The notes: generated from the sequence alone by a model not told the origin. DNA of 64,000 bases from Labilibaculum sp. (GCA_016342745.1 JAEINT010000001.1:62001-126000); one strand, 5' to 3'; counted from the first letter of the stretch, positions 8,823 to 18,416 are shown. A program made the numbers and translations.

Positions 8823-9572
8823 TTATCGTACTCTTTTCATGTTCTGAATCGAGAAAAAGGATTCTTTAATTGAAATATTAAACTGGGTGTCACCATAAAT
8901 GAGTATGGTTTTTTTATTTTCCTCATCGGCAGGAATCATTTCCAGTCGCGTGGGCATCATTCTGTCATCCACCATTTTAATATCCGACAAGACTTCATAT
9001 TTCACCAGGTAATTATCTTCGTCGAAATATTCTGCTCTAAGCCAATGCTTTTCTTTTTTACTGATCCACATGTAAATTTTACCCCAGACTACGGGAGCTT
9101 CTTCGTTAGGAATTAATTCAATTTTATAGCATTCATATCCTTGTATTTTTTCTTCTCCAGCAAGCTTGTGAGTGTAGTCTTTTGCCAATGATGATTCCTT
9201 TACCAAATCATCGTTTGTGAAATCTGAGCCCATCCAGGATTGCATCATCATTGAAGGAGGAATTTTTACCATACGCTCAATACTTGGAATCCAGTTCCAC
9301 ATTTCATTAGCACGTTTCAAAAAAACTTGCCCTTTTTCTTTGGCAGGAGAGGTGATGTACATTAATGAGAATTTGTTCCCGATGGTCCAGCTTTTCATTT
9401 TAACCGTGCGTGACCAACCTGGGCGTTCAATAGTCATGCTGAAATTGCTTTTGCTCGACGTGCCTCTCATTTTTTCATCAGCCTCTTGTACCCATTTTTT
9501 CACATCCAGTTCTTGGGTGAAGCCAGATAAGGAAACCAAACAAATAATTACTATGCTTATGATCTTATACAT
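8823..9572 (-). CDS. LolA-like outer-membrane lipoprotein-sorting protein
   Basis: This is a 249-residue secreted protein with a signal peptide (MYKIISIVIICLVSLSGFTQ) and the LolA-like pattern: an initial ..ADEKMRG.SS.S.FSM.I.RPGWSRT segment, then MWNWIPSIERMVKIPPSMM.QSWMGSDFTNDDLV and a run of beta strands ending near FSIQNMKRV. This matches the LolA_like family (outer membrane lipoprotein-sorting protein), whose fold carries lipid-modified or lipid cargo across the periplasm. It is the first gene of the five-gene operon and would shuttle cargo between the ABC complex and the beta-barrel. The ATG at 9572 was chosen because the signal peptide starts there; two upstream in-frame starts (9593, 9626) are weaker. 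Confidence 0.85.
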   Translation of the reverse strand: MYKIISIVIICLVSLSGFTQELDVKKWVQEADEKMRGTSSKSNFSMTIERPGWSRTVKMKSWTIGNKFSLMYITSPAKEKGQVFLKRANEMWNWIPSIERMVKIPPSMMMQSWMGSDFTNDDLVKESSLAKDYTHKLAGEEKIQGYECYKIELIPNEEAPVVWGKIYMWISKKEKHWLRAEYFDEDNYLVKYEVLSDIKMVDDRMMPTRLEMIPADEENKKTILIYGDTQFNISIKESFFSIQNMKRVR

Positions 9573-9981
9573 TTTTGGAAGAGTTATTTGCATATAAGTT
9601 ACTATTAATGCGGCAAATATGATCACAAAACAATTGAAAAATGAAGTGATTATTTAATTTGTACATCAAAGTGATGTGCTTTTAGGAAAAAATAATTATC
9701 TGAATTTATTCTAAATATAAACTGTATAAAACGATCATCTTATCTGTTTATCTTATTATTGTGAAAACGTTTGTGATTAGTGGGTATTCAGAGCTTTTTG
9801 TCTTTTATCTTGATGGATCTAGATATCTGGATAATAAACATAACGCTGGCTATAAGTGCTTATATTTCATATATTTATTCAGCAGTCAAGACTGTGAATG
9901 AAACAATAATCTATGAAATTCCCTGTGCAAGTAATTGAATTCAGGGAACATCTGGTAAAATCCATAAAAACTAATTAACAG
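9573..9981. other. Divergent intergenic region between the envelope operon and the nap operon
   Basis: These 409 AT-rich bases must hold promoters for both the minus-strand LolA/ABC operon and the plus-strand nitrate reductase operon. No gene is visible. A partial minus-strand -7 box (CATATTTG, about 9620-9627) lies ahead of the LolA-like gene. Tandem TTGTGA-like words around 9759-9778 hint at a CRP/FNR-type site, but no convincing palindrome was seen. Confidence 0.5.
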
Positions 9982-10881
9982 ATGAACCAAGCTAATAAAA
10001 CCGACAAATCGAGAAGGAGTTTCCTGCAAAAATTGGGCATGGCAGGAGCGAGTGCCGTTGCAGGTTCGGCTTTGCTATTGCAAGGTTGTACCGAATCCAA
10101 AAAAGCCAGCGGTAACAAGGTAAAAGTGCTTACTGCCGACAACAAACTGGTAGAAGTTGATGTTGCCGACCTAAAAGAAGGCGACAAAATTCAAGATCTA
10201 AGCTATCTGCAAGACAGAGGGAGAGAAGGAATTCCTGGAAAGAAATTTGTAATGGTAGTTGATTTGGCAAAATGCAAAAATGCTCGCAAGTGTATGAAAG
10301 CATGCCAATCTGCACACCAGTTAAAACCCGAAATGCACCACATTAATGTATTAGAGATGGACGACCCAGTTCGCAACAGCTCTTATTACATGCCAAAAAC
10401 TTGCCAGCATTGCGATAACCCACCATGTGTGTCGGTTTGCCCAGTAGATGCAACTTTTAAGCGTCAAGATGGAATTGTACTGATCGATAACGAGCGTTGC
10501 ATCGGATGTCGTTTCTGTGTTGCAGCATGTCCTTACTCGGCACGTACCTTTAACTGGACCGAACCTAAAAATTCAGATCAGTTTGCCGAAGTTACCTACG
10601 ATATGGAGCTAAACGTACCTCAAAAGAAGGGAACCGTTACCAAATGCGCTTTTTCTGCCGATCGATTACGAGTTGGCAAATTGCCTTATTGTGTATCGGC
10701 TTGCCCTAATGGGGTGTACTATTTTGGTGATCAAAACGAAGATTTGGTTACCAATGGTACTACAAAGAAAACAGTTCGCTTAAGCGCCTTATTAGATGAT
10801 AATGCAGCTTATACCCTAATGCCTGAACTGGGAACCAAACCTAGCGTTTACTACTTGCCTCCACGCGAAAGCGAAGGGTAA
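9982..10881 (+). CDS. Tat-exported, lipid-anchored four-cluster FeS protein (NrfC/PsrB-like)
   Basis: This 299-residue electron-transfer protein has a twin-arginine signal (RRSFLQ, residues 11-16) that ends in a lipobox (LLQGC, Cys36), so it is probably exported folded and lipid-anchored facing the periplasm. It has the four-motif ferredoxin fold of NrfC/PsrB/DmsB proteins. Motifs II (CQHCDNPPCVSVCP) and III (CIGCRFCVAACP) are complete. Motif I is C98-x2-A101-x2-C104-x3-C108 and motif IV is C222-x2-S225...C237-x3-C241, so the second cysteine is missing in each. Its partner is the NrfD-type membrane protein encoded next. Together they should pass electrons from menaquinol to the cytochrome c or Nap proteins encoded downstream. 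Confidence 0.88.
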   Translation: MNQANKTDKSRRSFLQKLGMAGASAVAGSALLLQGCTESKKASGNKVKVLTADNKLVEVDVADLKEGDKIQDLSYLQDRGREGIPGKKFVMVVDLAKCKNARKCMKACQSAHQLKPEMHHINVLEMDDPVRNSSYYMPKTCQHCDNPPCVSVCPVDATFKRQDGIVLIDNERCIGCRFCVAACPYSARTFNWTEPKNSDQFAEVTYDMELNVPQKKGTVTKCAFSADRLRVGKLPYCVSACPNGVYYFGDQNEDLVTNGTTKKTVRLSALLDDNAAYTLMPELGTKPSVYYLPPRESEG

Positions 10882-10890
10882 TAATTACCA

Positions 10891-10909
10891 TTCCGATAGC
10901 TGTCGGGAA
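10891..10909. repeat. Imperfect CCGATAGCTNTCGG palindrome
   Basis: TTCCGATAGCTGTCGGGAA is an imperfect inverted repeat in the spacer between the FeS and NrfD genes. It belongs with 20183-20200 and 33916-33934, which share the same core (CCGA-A-AGCT-T-TCGG). Confidence 0.45.
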
Positions 10910-10999
10910 GTAATTACAAATTATCAATTACAGTTAAAGATTTACAAAAGCTGTATTGATTACTTTTTCCTTTAACCTTTTTACTTGGAACTTAATCAT

Positions 11000-12322
11000 A
11001 TGAATGAAACGATAACAAAAGAACTGAACGAAGAGCAAATCGATCAGGATCTTTTAAAAAATGTGAACTGGGGAGGTAAATCTAAGCTATGGCTTTCATT
11101 TCTTTCTGTCTCACTTATTATTTGTTTGTACTATTATTATCAGCAATTGCAAAACGGATTGGGCGTAACGGGGCTTCACGACTATGTATCGTGGGGAATC
11201 TATATTTCCAATTTTGTATTTTTTGTAGCTACCTCTTTAATTGGTATGCTCATATCATCGGTGCTTGGCCTCATGAATGTAAAGTGGGTAAAACCATTGG
11301 CACGAATTGCCGAGTTGGTTGCGGTAGCCTTTGCCATGGTGGCAGGTTTAATCATTATTACCGATATGGGTCGTCCCGATCGTTTGCTAAATGTATTTAT
11401 GCACGGTAGGGTACAATCGCCAATTGTTTGGGATATCGCTGTAGTTGTTACCTATGTGGCCATAAGTGTATTGTTGCTTTACATACCTATGTTACCAGAT
11501 ATTGCTCTTTGTCGCGATAAGCTGAAAAATGTACCAAAGTGGCAACAAAAAATGTATAAAGTATTGGCCTTGGGTTGGAGCGGAAAAGCAAAGCAATTCA
11601 AGATCATGCACAATTATACACGTATTTTATTAGTTCTGATTATCCCAATTGCCTTATCCATTCACACCGTAACTTCTTGGTTGTTTGCTATGACACTTCG
11701 TTCTGGATGGGATTCTCCAATATTTGGACCTTACTTCGTATCAGGAGCTTTTGTAGCAGGTTGTGCGGCGGTAATTATTGCCATGTACTTCTTCCAAAAA
11801 AGCTACCAACTGAAAGATTACATCACTACCGATCATTTCGATCGCATGGGGAAATTATTGGTTTTGGTTGCCTTGGTTTATGTGTATTTCAATATCAATG
11901 AAATTATCGTGCCCGGATACAAGGCAAATACTGCCGATGCCAAGCACGTTCACGAAATGCTATATGGACATGAATCTTTAATGTTCTGGTTGGTACAATT
12001 GGGTGGATTGGTAATCCCTTTCCTACTGATTTTATTCAAACCAATGAGAAAGCCATTGCCGCTAACCATCATTTCGATTGTTGTTTTAGCAGGAGCCTGG
12101 TTTAAGAGAGTTCTAATTGTAGTTCCCACTCAGTTGGCTCCTTACTTTCCAATCCAAAACGAACCTGAACATTGGACAACTTATTCGCCAACGGTTCCAG
12201 AAATAGCCATAACTGTAGCTTCTTTTATTTTGGTACTGCTTATTATGACTGTTTTGGCAAAGTTATTCCCAATTATACCTATTTGGGAAGTTAAAGAAGA
12301 TATTAACCACAATAACAAATAG
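11000..12322 (+). CDS. nrfD: NrfD/PsrC-type membrane quinol-interacting subunit
   Basis: This is a 440-residue polytopic membrane protein with about ten hydrophobic helices, of the NrfD/PsrC/ActC family that binds (mena)quinol in the membrane and partners a four-cluster FeS protein. The spacing WGIYISNFVFFVATSLIGMLISS and the later SGWDSPIFGPYFVSGAFVAG region are typical of the long ten-helix NrfD forms. Start choice: the ATG at 11000 is preferred over a TTG five codons upstream. It lies between its FeS partner and a monohaem cytochrome c gene, an order that suggests a quinol:cytochrome c electron-transfer unit feeding the Nap system. A role for a different acceptor cannot be excluded. Confidence 0.9.
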   Translation: MNETITKELNEEQIDQDLLKNVNWGGKSKLWLSFLSVSLIICLYYYYQQLQNGLGVTGLHDYVSWGIYISNFVFFVATSLIGMLISSVLGLMNVKWVKPLARIAELVAVAFAMVAGLIIITDMGRPDRLLNVFMHGRVQSPIVWDIAVVVTYVAISVLLLYIPMLPDIALCRDKLKNVPKWQQKMYKVLALGWSGKAKQFKIMHNYTRILLVLIIPIALSIHTVTSWLFAMTLRSGWDSPIFGPYFVSGAFVAGCAAVIIAMYFFQKSYQLKDYITTDHFDRMGKLLVLVALVYVYFNINEIIVPGYKANTADAKHVHEMLYGHESLMFWLVQLGGLVIPFLLILFKPMRKPLPLTIISIVVLAGAWFKRVLIVVPTQLAPYFPIQNEPEHWTTYSPTVPEIAITVASFILVLLIMTVLAKLFPIIPIWEVKEDINHNNK

Positions 12323-12326
12323 CACA

Positions 12327-13217
12327 ATGAAGAATATGAAACGATATAGATTGATCATTCTGTTCTGCCTTTGCTTTTTGGCTGTGGCAAATGTGAATGC
12401 ACAAAGCGATTGGCAAGTTCCTGCCAAAGAAAACGAAAATTTGAGTCCTTTTCTTTTCGATGATGATATGGTTTTGGAAGGAAGAATCTCTTATGAAAAC
12501 TCTTGTACATCTTGTCATGGTACGCCTGGTCAGGATGATTTTACGCCTATGGCTCCGCCTCCTGGTGATCCAGCATCAGATCAGTTCCAATTGCAAACTG
12601 ATGGTGCTTTGTTCCATAAAATTAAAATGGGACGTGGTACCATGCCTAAATTCGAAGAAGCTTTCGCTGATGACGAATTGTGGAACATGATTGCTTACAT
12701 TCGAAGTTTTAACAAGGATTACAAGCAAGAATTGCCAAATATGGAAGGTGTTGAAATTCCAGAATACAGTATGAAACTAAGCTTCGACGATAATATTGAT
12801 AAGCTGGTAGTAAAGGTGTTCGCTAAAGAGGAAGCACAAACAGAAGTTGGTGTTGCGGCTTATGTAATGGGTACGTTTGGTAAGTTTCTCTTGGGAAAAA
12901 CACAAACTAACGAATTGGGAATTGCTTATTTGGATGTCGATCCAACCATGCCTGGCGATGAGGAAGGAAAACTGAACATCATGGTTAAGGCAACCAAAGG
13001 TTTTGCAAGAGCTAAAATGGAATCGAAAATGACAATGGTAGAACCTACCATTCGAAAATCGGCCATTGAAGGACGTCACATTTGGAGTACCGATAAAATG
13101 GCTCCTGTTTGGTTGAAGGTAAGTTTCTTCATTACCGTATTTGGTGTATGGATAGTCTTATTTTTTATTGTAATTGGCTTGCGAGGAATCAACAAAGCCA
13201 ATAAAGAGGATGTGTAG
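12327..13217 (+). CDS. Membrane-anchored monohaem cytochrome c
   Basis: This 296-residue protein has a signal peptide (cleavage after VNAQ, about residue 26), one haem c motif CTSCH (Cys60, Cys63, His64) and a likely axial methionine in GTMPKF, giving a class I cytochrome c domain (about residues 45-135). A beta-rich domain of unknown type follows (about 145-235), then one C-terminal transmembrane helix (about 255-280). It begins four bases after the nrfD stop, so the two are cotranscribed. A tethered periplasmic haem is well placed to take electrons from the NrfD/FeS pair and deliver them to NapB or NapA. I know of no standard Nap component of this form. Confidence 0.87.
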   Translation: MKNMKRYRLIILFCLCFLAVANVNAQSDWQVPAKENENLSPFLFDDDMVLEGRISYENSCTSCHGTPGQDDFTPMAPPPGDPASDQFQLQTDGALFHKIKMGRGTMPKFEEAFADDELWNMIAYIRSFNKDYKQELPNMEGVEIPEYSMKLSFDDNIDKLVVKVFAKEEAQTEVGVAAYVMGTFGKFLLGKTQTNELGIAYLDVDPTMPGDEEGKLNIMVKATKGFARAKMESKMTMVEPTIRKSAIEGRHIWSTDKMAPVWLKVSFFITVFGVWIVLFFIVIGLRGINKANKEDV

Positions 13218-13270
13218 AGAAGTCCTTTTTACTTTAACCTTTATACTTTGAACTTAATATCTTAAAATAT

Positions 13271-16060
13271 ATGAAACTAGCAAGGCGTGATTTTTTAAAG
13301 AGTTCGGCAGCCATAGCAGCTGCTACTGCTGTTGGTGTTTCCATCCCAGCGACTCTTAAAGCAGAAGCTCGCGAAGCCGAAAAAGGTTGGTCGTGGGACA
13401 AGGCCGTTTGTCGATTTTGTGGTACCGGTTGTGGTATCATGATTGCCACCAAAGATGATAAAATACTTGCTGTAAAAGGAGATCCATTGGCGCCTGTAAA
13501 CCGTGGATTGAATTGTATTAAAGGCTATTTTAATGCCAAAATAATGTACGGTGCCGACCGTCTGAAAAAACCATTGCTTCGTGTCGATGAAAATGGAAAT
13601 TTCAGTAAACAAGGAAAATTCAAGACCGTTTCCTGGGAGCGTGCTTTCGACGAAATGGAGAAGCAAATGAAGACGACCATGAAAGAATTAGGGCCAACAG
13701 GTATTGGTATCTTTAGTTCTGGTCAGTATACCATCATGGAAGGATATGCAGCATCAAAATTGATGAAGGCCGGTTTCCGTTCTCATAATATCGATCCAAA
13801 TGCGCGTCATTGTATGGCATCGGCGGTAGTTGCTTTTATTCAGGCTTTTGGTATTGATGAGCCAGCAGGAAACTACGACGATATGGAATTGACCGATACG
13901 ATTGTTACATGGGGAGCCAATATGGCCGAAATGCATCCAATTCTTTGGTCGAGAATTACCGAGAACAAACTAAGTCATCCGGAAAGAACCAAGGTTATCA
14001 ATTTATCAACTTATACCAACCGTACTTCCGATTTAGCTGATATTGAAATTATTTTCAAACCAAATACCGATTTGGCAATTTGGAATTACATAGCGCACGA
14101 GATTGTTTACAATCAACCAGAGGCTATTGATTGGGATTTCGTGAAAAAATATACTGTGTTCGCAACAGGTTTTGTTGATATCGGATACGGAATGCGTACA
14201 CCAGATCATCCAAAATTTTCCGACAAGGAAAAAGAAACCGTTAAGCATGAGGTAGCTAAAAAACTAAATGCGGATGAAGGAAAAGCATTGGCTTACCTAG
14301 GTTATAAAGAAGGTGATATCATGGAAATGAAACACCGCGATAAGGCAGTGAATCATTGGATCATTCAGTACGAAGAATTTAAGAAAGCATTAAAGCCTTA
14401 CGATCTTGACTATGTTGCTCAAGTTGCAAAAGGTGATCCTGAAGAGTCAATAGAAGATTTCAAGAAGAAGTTGAAAGCTATGGCTGATTTATATGTTGAA
14501 AAAGGCCGTAAAGTTTGTTCTTACTGGACTATGGGTTTCAATCAGCATACAAGAGGTTCATGGGTAAATGAACAAGCTTATATGGTGCACCTACTTTTAG
14601 GAAAGCAGTCTAAGCCAGGTGATGGAGCTTTCAGTTTAACTGGACAGCCATCCGCTTGTGGTACTGCTCGAGAGGTAGGAACTTTCTCCCATCGATTGCC
14701 ATCGGATATGGTAGTTGCCAATCCAAAACATCGTGCAATTTCAGAAAAATTTTGGAAGGTGCCTGCGGGAACAATAAATCCTAAGCCAGGTAGTCACTTA
14801 ATGAAAATCCATCGCGATATAGAGGATGGTAAGATAAAATTTGCATGGATTAATGTTTGTAATCCTTACCAGAATTCGGCGAATGCCAATCACTGGATTA
14901 AGGCTGCGCGTACCATGGATAATTTCATAGTTTGTTCAGACGGATATCCAGGTATTTCAGCTAAAGTTTCCGATTTGATACTGCCTTCGGCAATGATTTA
15001 CGAGAAGTGGGGAGCTTATGGTAATGCAGAACGCAGGACGCAGCATTGGAAACAGCAGGTTACTCCTGTTGGAGATGCAATGCCTGATGTTTGGCAATTT
15101 GTTGAATTGGCCAAGCGATTTAAGTTAAGCGAAGTTTGGGGAGCTCAAAAAGTACCTGGACTTAAGGATGGACTTCCTGATGTTTTGGAAGGAGCAAAGG
15201 CGATGGGTTACTCTCCTGATGATACGCTTTACGATGTACTATTTGCTAACGAGGATGCGAAGAAATATGCTTGGCCTGATCCAATCGGAGAAGGTAAAAT
15301 CAATACCGAATCTGGTGGCGATAAGCGTAATGTTATAGGATCTGATGGTAAACCATTTAAAGGCTACGGATTCTTTATGCACAAATACATTTGGGAAGAG
15401 TATCGTAAGTTTGGTATTGGTAATGGACACGATTTGGCTGATTTTGATACTTATCACAAGTGCCGCGGTTTAAAGTGGCCAGTTGTAGATGGAAAAGAAA
15501 CGCTATGGCGATTCAATTCTGAATACGATGTGTATGCCAAGAAAGCCAATGTTGGACCTTTTGCATTCTACGGAAAAGCATTGAAGAATATGCCTCAGGG
15601 ATCTATTTCGAAACCAGATATGTCTAAGCCTAAAGTTAATTTAGCGAACAAGGCAAAAATCTTCTTCCGTCCATACATGGAAGCACCAGAGGTTCCAAAT
15701 AAGGAATATCCATATTGGATGTGTACTGGTCGTGTGTTAGAACACTGGCATTCGGGAACCATGACAATGCGTGTGCCTGAATTGTATCGTGCAGTACCAG
15801 AGGCTTTATGCTACATTCATCCGAAAGATGCGGCAGCGCAAGGCTTGGTTGAAGGCGAATTGGTTTGGATTGAATCAAGACGTGGTCGTGTAAAAGCCCA
15901 TATCGAAACACGAGGAAGGAATCGTGTGCCAAGAGGCTTAATATACGTGCCATGGTTCGACGAGAAAGTATTCATCAACAAACTTTGTTTGGATGCAACT
16001 TGTCCAATGTCGAAAGAGACAGACTTTAAAAAGTGTGCAGTTAAAATAACCAAAGCATAA
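13271..16060 (+). CDS. napA: Periplasmic nitrate reductase catalytic subunit NapA
   Basis: This 929-residue molybdoenzyme reduces nitrate to nitrite in the periplasm. It has a Tat signal (RRDFLK, residues 5-10), the [4Fe-4S] ligands Cys47, Cys50, Cys54 and Cys82, and the Mo-ligating Cys181 in [10 protein letters not shown]. NapA landmarks include [60 protein letters not shown] and the terminal [12 protein letters not shown]. It is about 100 residues longer than the enterobacterial enzyme and, from memory, matches the length and insertions of epsilonproteobacterial NapA (Campylobacter/Wolinella type). It is followed by napG, napH, napB and napD. No napC or napF is present in the window. Confidence 0.97.
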   Translation: MKLARRDFLKSSAAIAAATAVGVSIPATLKAEAREAEKGWSWDKAVCRFCGTGCGIMIATKDDKILAVKGDPLAPVNRGLNCIKGYFNAKIMYGADRLKKPLLRVDENGNFSKQGKFKTVSWERAFDEMEKQMKTTMKELGPTGIGIFSSGQYTIMEGYAASKLMKAGFRSHNIDPNARHCMASAVVAFIQAFGIDEPAGNYDDMELTDTIVTWGANMAEMHPILWSRITENKLSHPERTKVINLSTYTNRTSDLADIEIIFKPNTDLAIWNYIAHEIVYNQPEAIDWDFVKKYTVFATGFVDIGYGMRTPDHPKFSDKEKETVKHEVAKKLNADEGKALAYLGYKEGDIMEMKHRDKAVNHWIIQYEEFKKALKPYDLDYVAQVAKGDPEESIEDFKKKLKAMADLYVEKGRKVCSYWTMGFNQHTRGSWVNEQAYMVHLLLGKQSKPGDGAFSLTGQPSACGTAREVGTFSHRLPSDMVVANPKHRAISEKFWKVPAGTINPKPGSHLMKIHRDIEDGKIKFAWINVCNPYQNSANANHWIKAARTMDNFIVCSDGYPGISAKVSDLILPSAMIYEKWGAYGNAERRTQHWKQQVTPVGDAMPDVWQFVELAKRFKLSEVWGAQKVPGLKDGLPDVLEGAKAMGYSPDDTLYDVLFANEDAKKYAWPDPIGEGKINTESGGDKRNVIGSDGKPFKGYGFFMHKYIWEEYRKFGIGNGHDLADFDTYHKCRGLKWPVVDGKETLWRFNSEYDVYAKKANVGPFAFYGKALKNMPQGSISKPDMSKPKVNLANKAKIFFRPYMEAPEVPNKEYPYWMCTGRVLEHWHSGTMTMRVPELYRAVPEALCYIHPKDAAAQGLVEGELVWIESRRGRVKAHIETRGRNRVPRGLIYVPWFDEKVFINKLCLDATCPMSKETDFKKCAVKITKA

Positions 16061-16122
16061 CACTGATATGAGAGGTGAGATACTAATTAAATCTCTTATC
16101 TCACTTCTATTATCTCATATCT

Positions 16123-16914
16123 ATGAAAGAAAAAGCTATGGCGACAAGAAGAAAAGTAATTCAAAGAATGTTTGAAGGTGCTGTTTTTATGGGCACTGGT
16201 GGTTTGATATGGGGAAAAGCCGTACAAGCAAACACCAAGGCCGATTATGTGCTTCGACCTCCAGGCGCCTTGAAAGAGAAAAATTTTCTGAAAGCTTGCA
16301 TAAAATGTGGTCAATGTGTTGAGGCTTGTCCTTACGATACATTAAAATTGGCTGAGCCAGGTGATGGTATTGCCAATGGTACACCTTATTTTGAGCCGAG
16401 GAAAATACCTTGTTATTTGTGTACTGATATGCCTTGTACGGATTCCTGTCCTTCGGGAGCTTTGGATTTAAAGCTTTTGTCAGATGAGGAAAAACCAGCT
16501 GATATCAACAATTCAAAAATGGGATTGGCTGTCATTCATAAGGAATCTTGCCTTGCTTATTGGGGAATCCGATGTGAGGCTTGTTATCGTGCTTGTCCAT
16601 TAGTGGGTAAAGCCATTACCTTAGATTATGAAGTGAACGAACGAACAGGCATGCACGCAAAATTATTGCCAATTGTTCATTCCGATGTCTGCACAGGTTG
16701 TGGTGTTTGCGAGCAATCTTGTATTGCAGAGAAAGCTGCAATTTTTGTTTTGCCTATTGATAAATCAACTGGTGAAGTGGGCGACCATTACATTAAAAGT
16801 TGGGAGAAAGGTGACGAGAAGCGAATTAATGAGAAAGTGAAAGCTACAGATGATGATAAGGATATTGAATCCGCGATTGATTATTTAAATGATGATGATC
16901 TAATTAATGATTAA
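16123..16914 (+). CDS. napG: Tat-exported ferredoxin-type protein NapG
   Basis: This is a 263-residue periplasmic iron-sulfur protein with an N-terminal twin-arginine-like signal (ATRRKVIQRMF, then a hydrophobic stretch to about residue 35). It has four cysteine motifs: CIKCGQCVEACP, CYLCTDMPCTDSCP, CEACYRACP (preceded by a separate Cys) and CTGCGVCEQSC. NapG works with NapH as a menaquinol dehydrogenase that reduces the Nap cytochromes, and in organisms without NapC it can be the main entry point. A second ATG five codons in (16138) gives a more usual NapG start (MATRRK). Confidence 0.93.
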   Translation: MKEKAMATRRKVIQRMFEGAVFMGTGGLIWGKAVQANTKADYVLRPPGALKEKNFLKACIKCGQCVEACPYDTLKLAEPGDGIANGTPYFEPRKIPCYLCTDMPCTDSCPSGALDLKLLSDEEKPADINNSKMGLAVIHKESCLAYWGIRCEACYRACPLVGKAITLDYEVNERTGMHAKLLPIVHSDVCTGCGVCEQSCIAEKAAIFVLPIDKSTGEVGDHYIKSWEKGDEKRINEKVKATDDDKDIESAIDYLNDDDLIND

Positions 16915-16990
16915 TGTATGGTGATTAATGGTTAATGATGATAACCAATTACTGTTCATTGTTTGCTGTTCACTGTTAACTGAAAAATGA

Positions 16991-17788
16991 ATGAAAAAAT
17001 ATAAGTTTTTAATTCTAAGGCGAATCATTCAGCTATCCATATTGCTTCTTTTTATTGGAGGAAATTATTTTGGATGGGAATTGCTTCGAGGCAATTACAG
17101 TTCTGCCATCATTGTTGACTCTTTGCATTTAAGTGATCCTTATGCTGTATTGCAAATATTAGCATCTGGTTTTTTGGCTTCGAGTTCTGTTTTAATAGGT
17201 GCTTTACTAATCTTACTCATCTATGTTTTAATAGGTGGTAGAATGTTTTGCTCTTGGATTTGTCCAATGAATATCATTACTGATTTGGCCTTTCGCCTTC
17301 GCAGGATATTTAAAATTGAAACGGAAGTAAAATTTGCTGTTTCCAGAAATTTGAGATACTATATTTTGGTTTTAAGCCTGATTGTATCAGCAATATTTGG
17401 TTTGGCAGCTTTTGAAATTATTAGTCCAATTTCAATGCTTCATAGAGCTGTTGTTTTTGGTTCGGGAGCAGGATGGGCAATTGTTATAGTAATCTTTTTA
17501 GTCGATCTGTTTATTTTAAAAGCAGGTTGGTGCGGACATATTTGTCCCTTGGGCGGATTTTATTCCCTTGTTGGCAAGCAGGCTGTAATAAAGGTGAAGC
17601 ACAACAAAGACAATTGTACCAATTGCATGGCATGCTACGATGTTTGTATCGAAGAACCAGTTTTGTCTATTGTTGGTAAAAAGAGCGATTTTATTCGTTC
17701 AGGCGCTTGTACCAATTGTGGACGATGCATAGAAGTTTGTAATGATAATGCGTTGAAGTTTGCAATGAAATTTGATTTAAAAAAATAA
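16991..17788 (+). CDS. napH: Membrane ferredoxin-type quinol dehydrogenase NapH
   Basis: This 265-residue protein has about four to five transmembrane helices, two cytoplasm-facing CxxxCP motifs (CSWICP and CGHICP), and a C-terminal pair of [4Fe-4S] motifs (CTNCMACYDVC and CTNCGRCIEVC). This is the standard NapH layout, in which the membrane part oxidises menaquinol and passes electrons to NapG. It lies between napG and napB, as in epsilonproteobacterial nap clusters. Confidence 0.94.
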   Translation: MKKYKFLILRRIIQLSILLLFIGGNYFGWELLRGNYSSAIIVDSLHLSDPYAVLQILASGFLASSSVLIGALLILLIYVLIGGRMFCSWICPMNIITDLAFRLRRIFKIETEVKFAVSRNLRYYILVLSLIVSAIFGLAAFEIISPISMLHRAVVFGSGAGWAIVIVIFLVDLFILKAGWCGHICPLGGFYSLVGKQAVIKVKHNKDNCTNCMACYDVCIEEPVLSIVGKKSDFIRSGACTNCGRCIEVCNDNALKFAMKFDLKK

Positions 17789-17840
17789 AACCCTGCATGG
17801 ATGAACCCATGTACTAAAATGAAAATAAAATCAAAAGAAT

Positions 17841-18410
17841 ATGAAATACCTAGCCCTAATTAGTCTGTTTTTTATTGTGGCTTGTAACCAGCCTAAAGAA
17901 AACAAAATTGATGAAGATCAATTGGGTTTTATCGATGCGGATCTAAATTCTGATGAAACCAATTTTAAAATGAAGGCCAATTTTAATGAGGATAAACCTG
18001 AAGTAGGAATAACTATTGAGCGCGCATTCGAAAATGCACCTCCAATGATTCCCCATACAACAGCAGGCTTTTTCCCAATTAAAATGGATAATAATATCTG
18101 TTTAAGCTGCCACATGCCCGATAAGGTTGAGGAGTCTGGAGCTCGTGAGATATCGAAAACGCACTTCCAGTCTTGGCGACCACAATTGGTTTTGGTTGAT
18201 GGAAAATATGTGAATCCTGAAGATAAGGAAGTGTTTGTTGAAGATATGACAAAGCTAAATAATGCTTATTTTAGTTGTTCACAATGTCACGTTCCTCAAG
18301 CCGATGTAACTATCGATATTGAGAATTTATTCACCGTTGAGTTTCGTGAAACATTCGGTATCAAAGAATCAAATCTAAAAGATAATGTTGCCGAAGGCGT
18401 AGCCAATTAA
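17841..18410 (+). CDS. napB: Dihaem cytochrome c NapB, predicted lipoprotein
   Basis: This is the small electron-transfer subunit of periplasmic nitrate reductase: 189 residues with two haem c motifs, C87-LSC-H91 and C146-SQC-H150, and the conserved NapB environment (PPMIPHTTAGFFPI... before haem 1, and SR.HFQSW-like KTHFQSWRPQLV between). The N-terminus (FFIVAC, Cys15) is a lipobox, so unlike the usual soluble NapB this one is probably membrane-tethered. It should accept electrons from NapGH and/or the upstream cytochrome c and donate them to NapA. Confidence 0.94.
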   Translation: MKYLALISLFFIVACNQPKENKIDEDQLGFIDADLNSDETNFKMKANFNEDKPEVGITIERAFENAPPMIPHTTAGFFPIKMDNNICLSCHMPDKVEESGAREISKTHFQSWRPQLVLVDGKYVNPEDKEVFVEDMTKLNNAYFSCSQCHVPQADVTIDIENLFTVEFRETFGIKESNLKDNVAEGVAN

Positions 18411-18416
18411 CCATAG

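Noticed and set aside
9755-9860. CRP/FNR-like site upstream of the nap operon
   Set aside because: TTGTGA-like half sites are present but as direct repeats; no full palindrome fits, so it was not called.
13234-13666. Open frames antisense to the start of napA
   Set aside because: They are shadows of a strongly conserved gene with no supporting features of their own.
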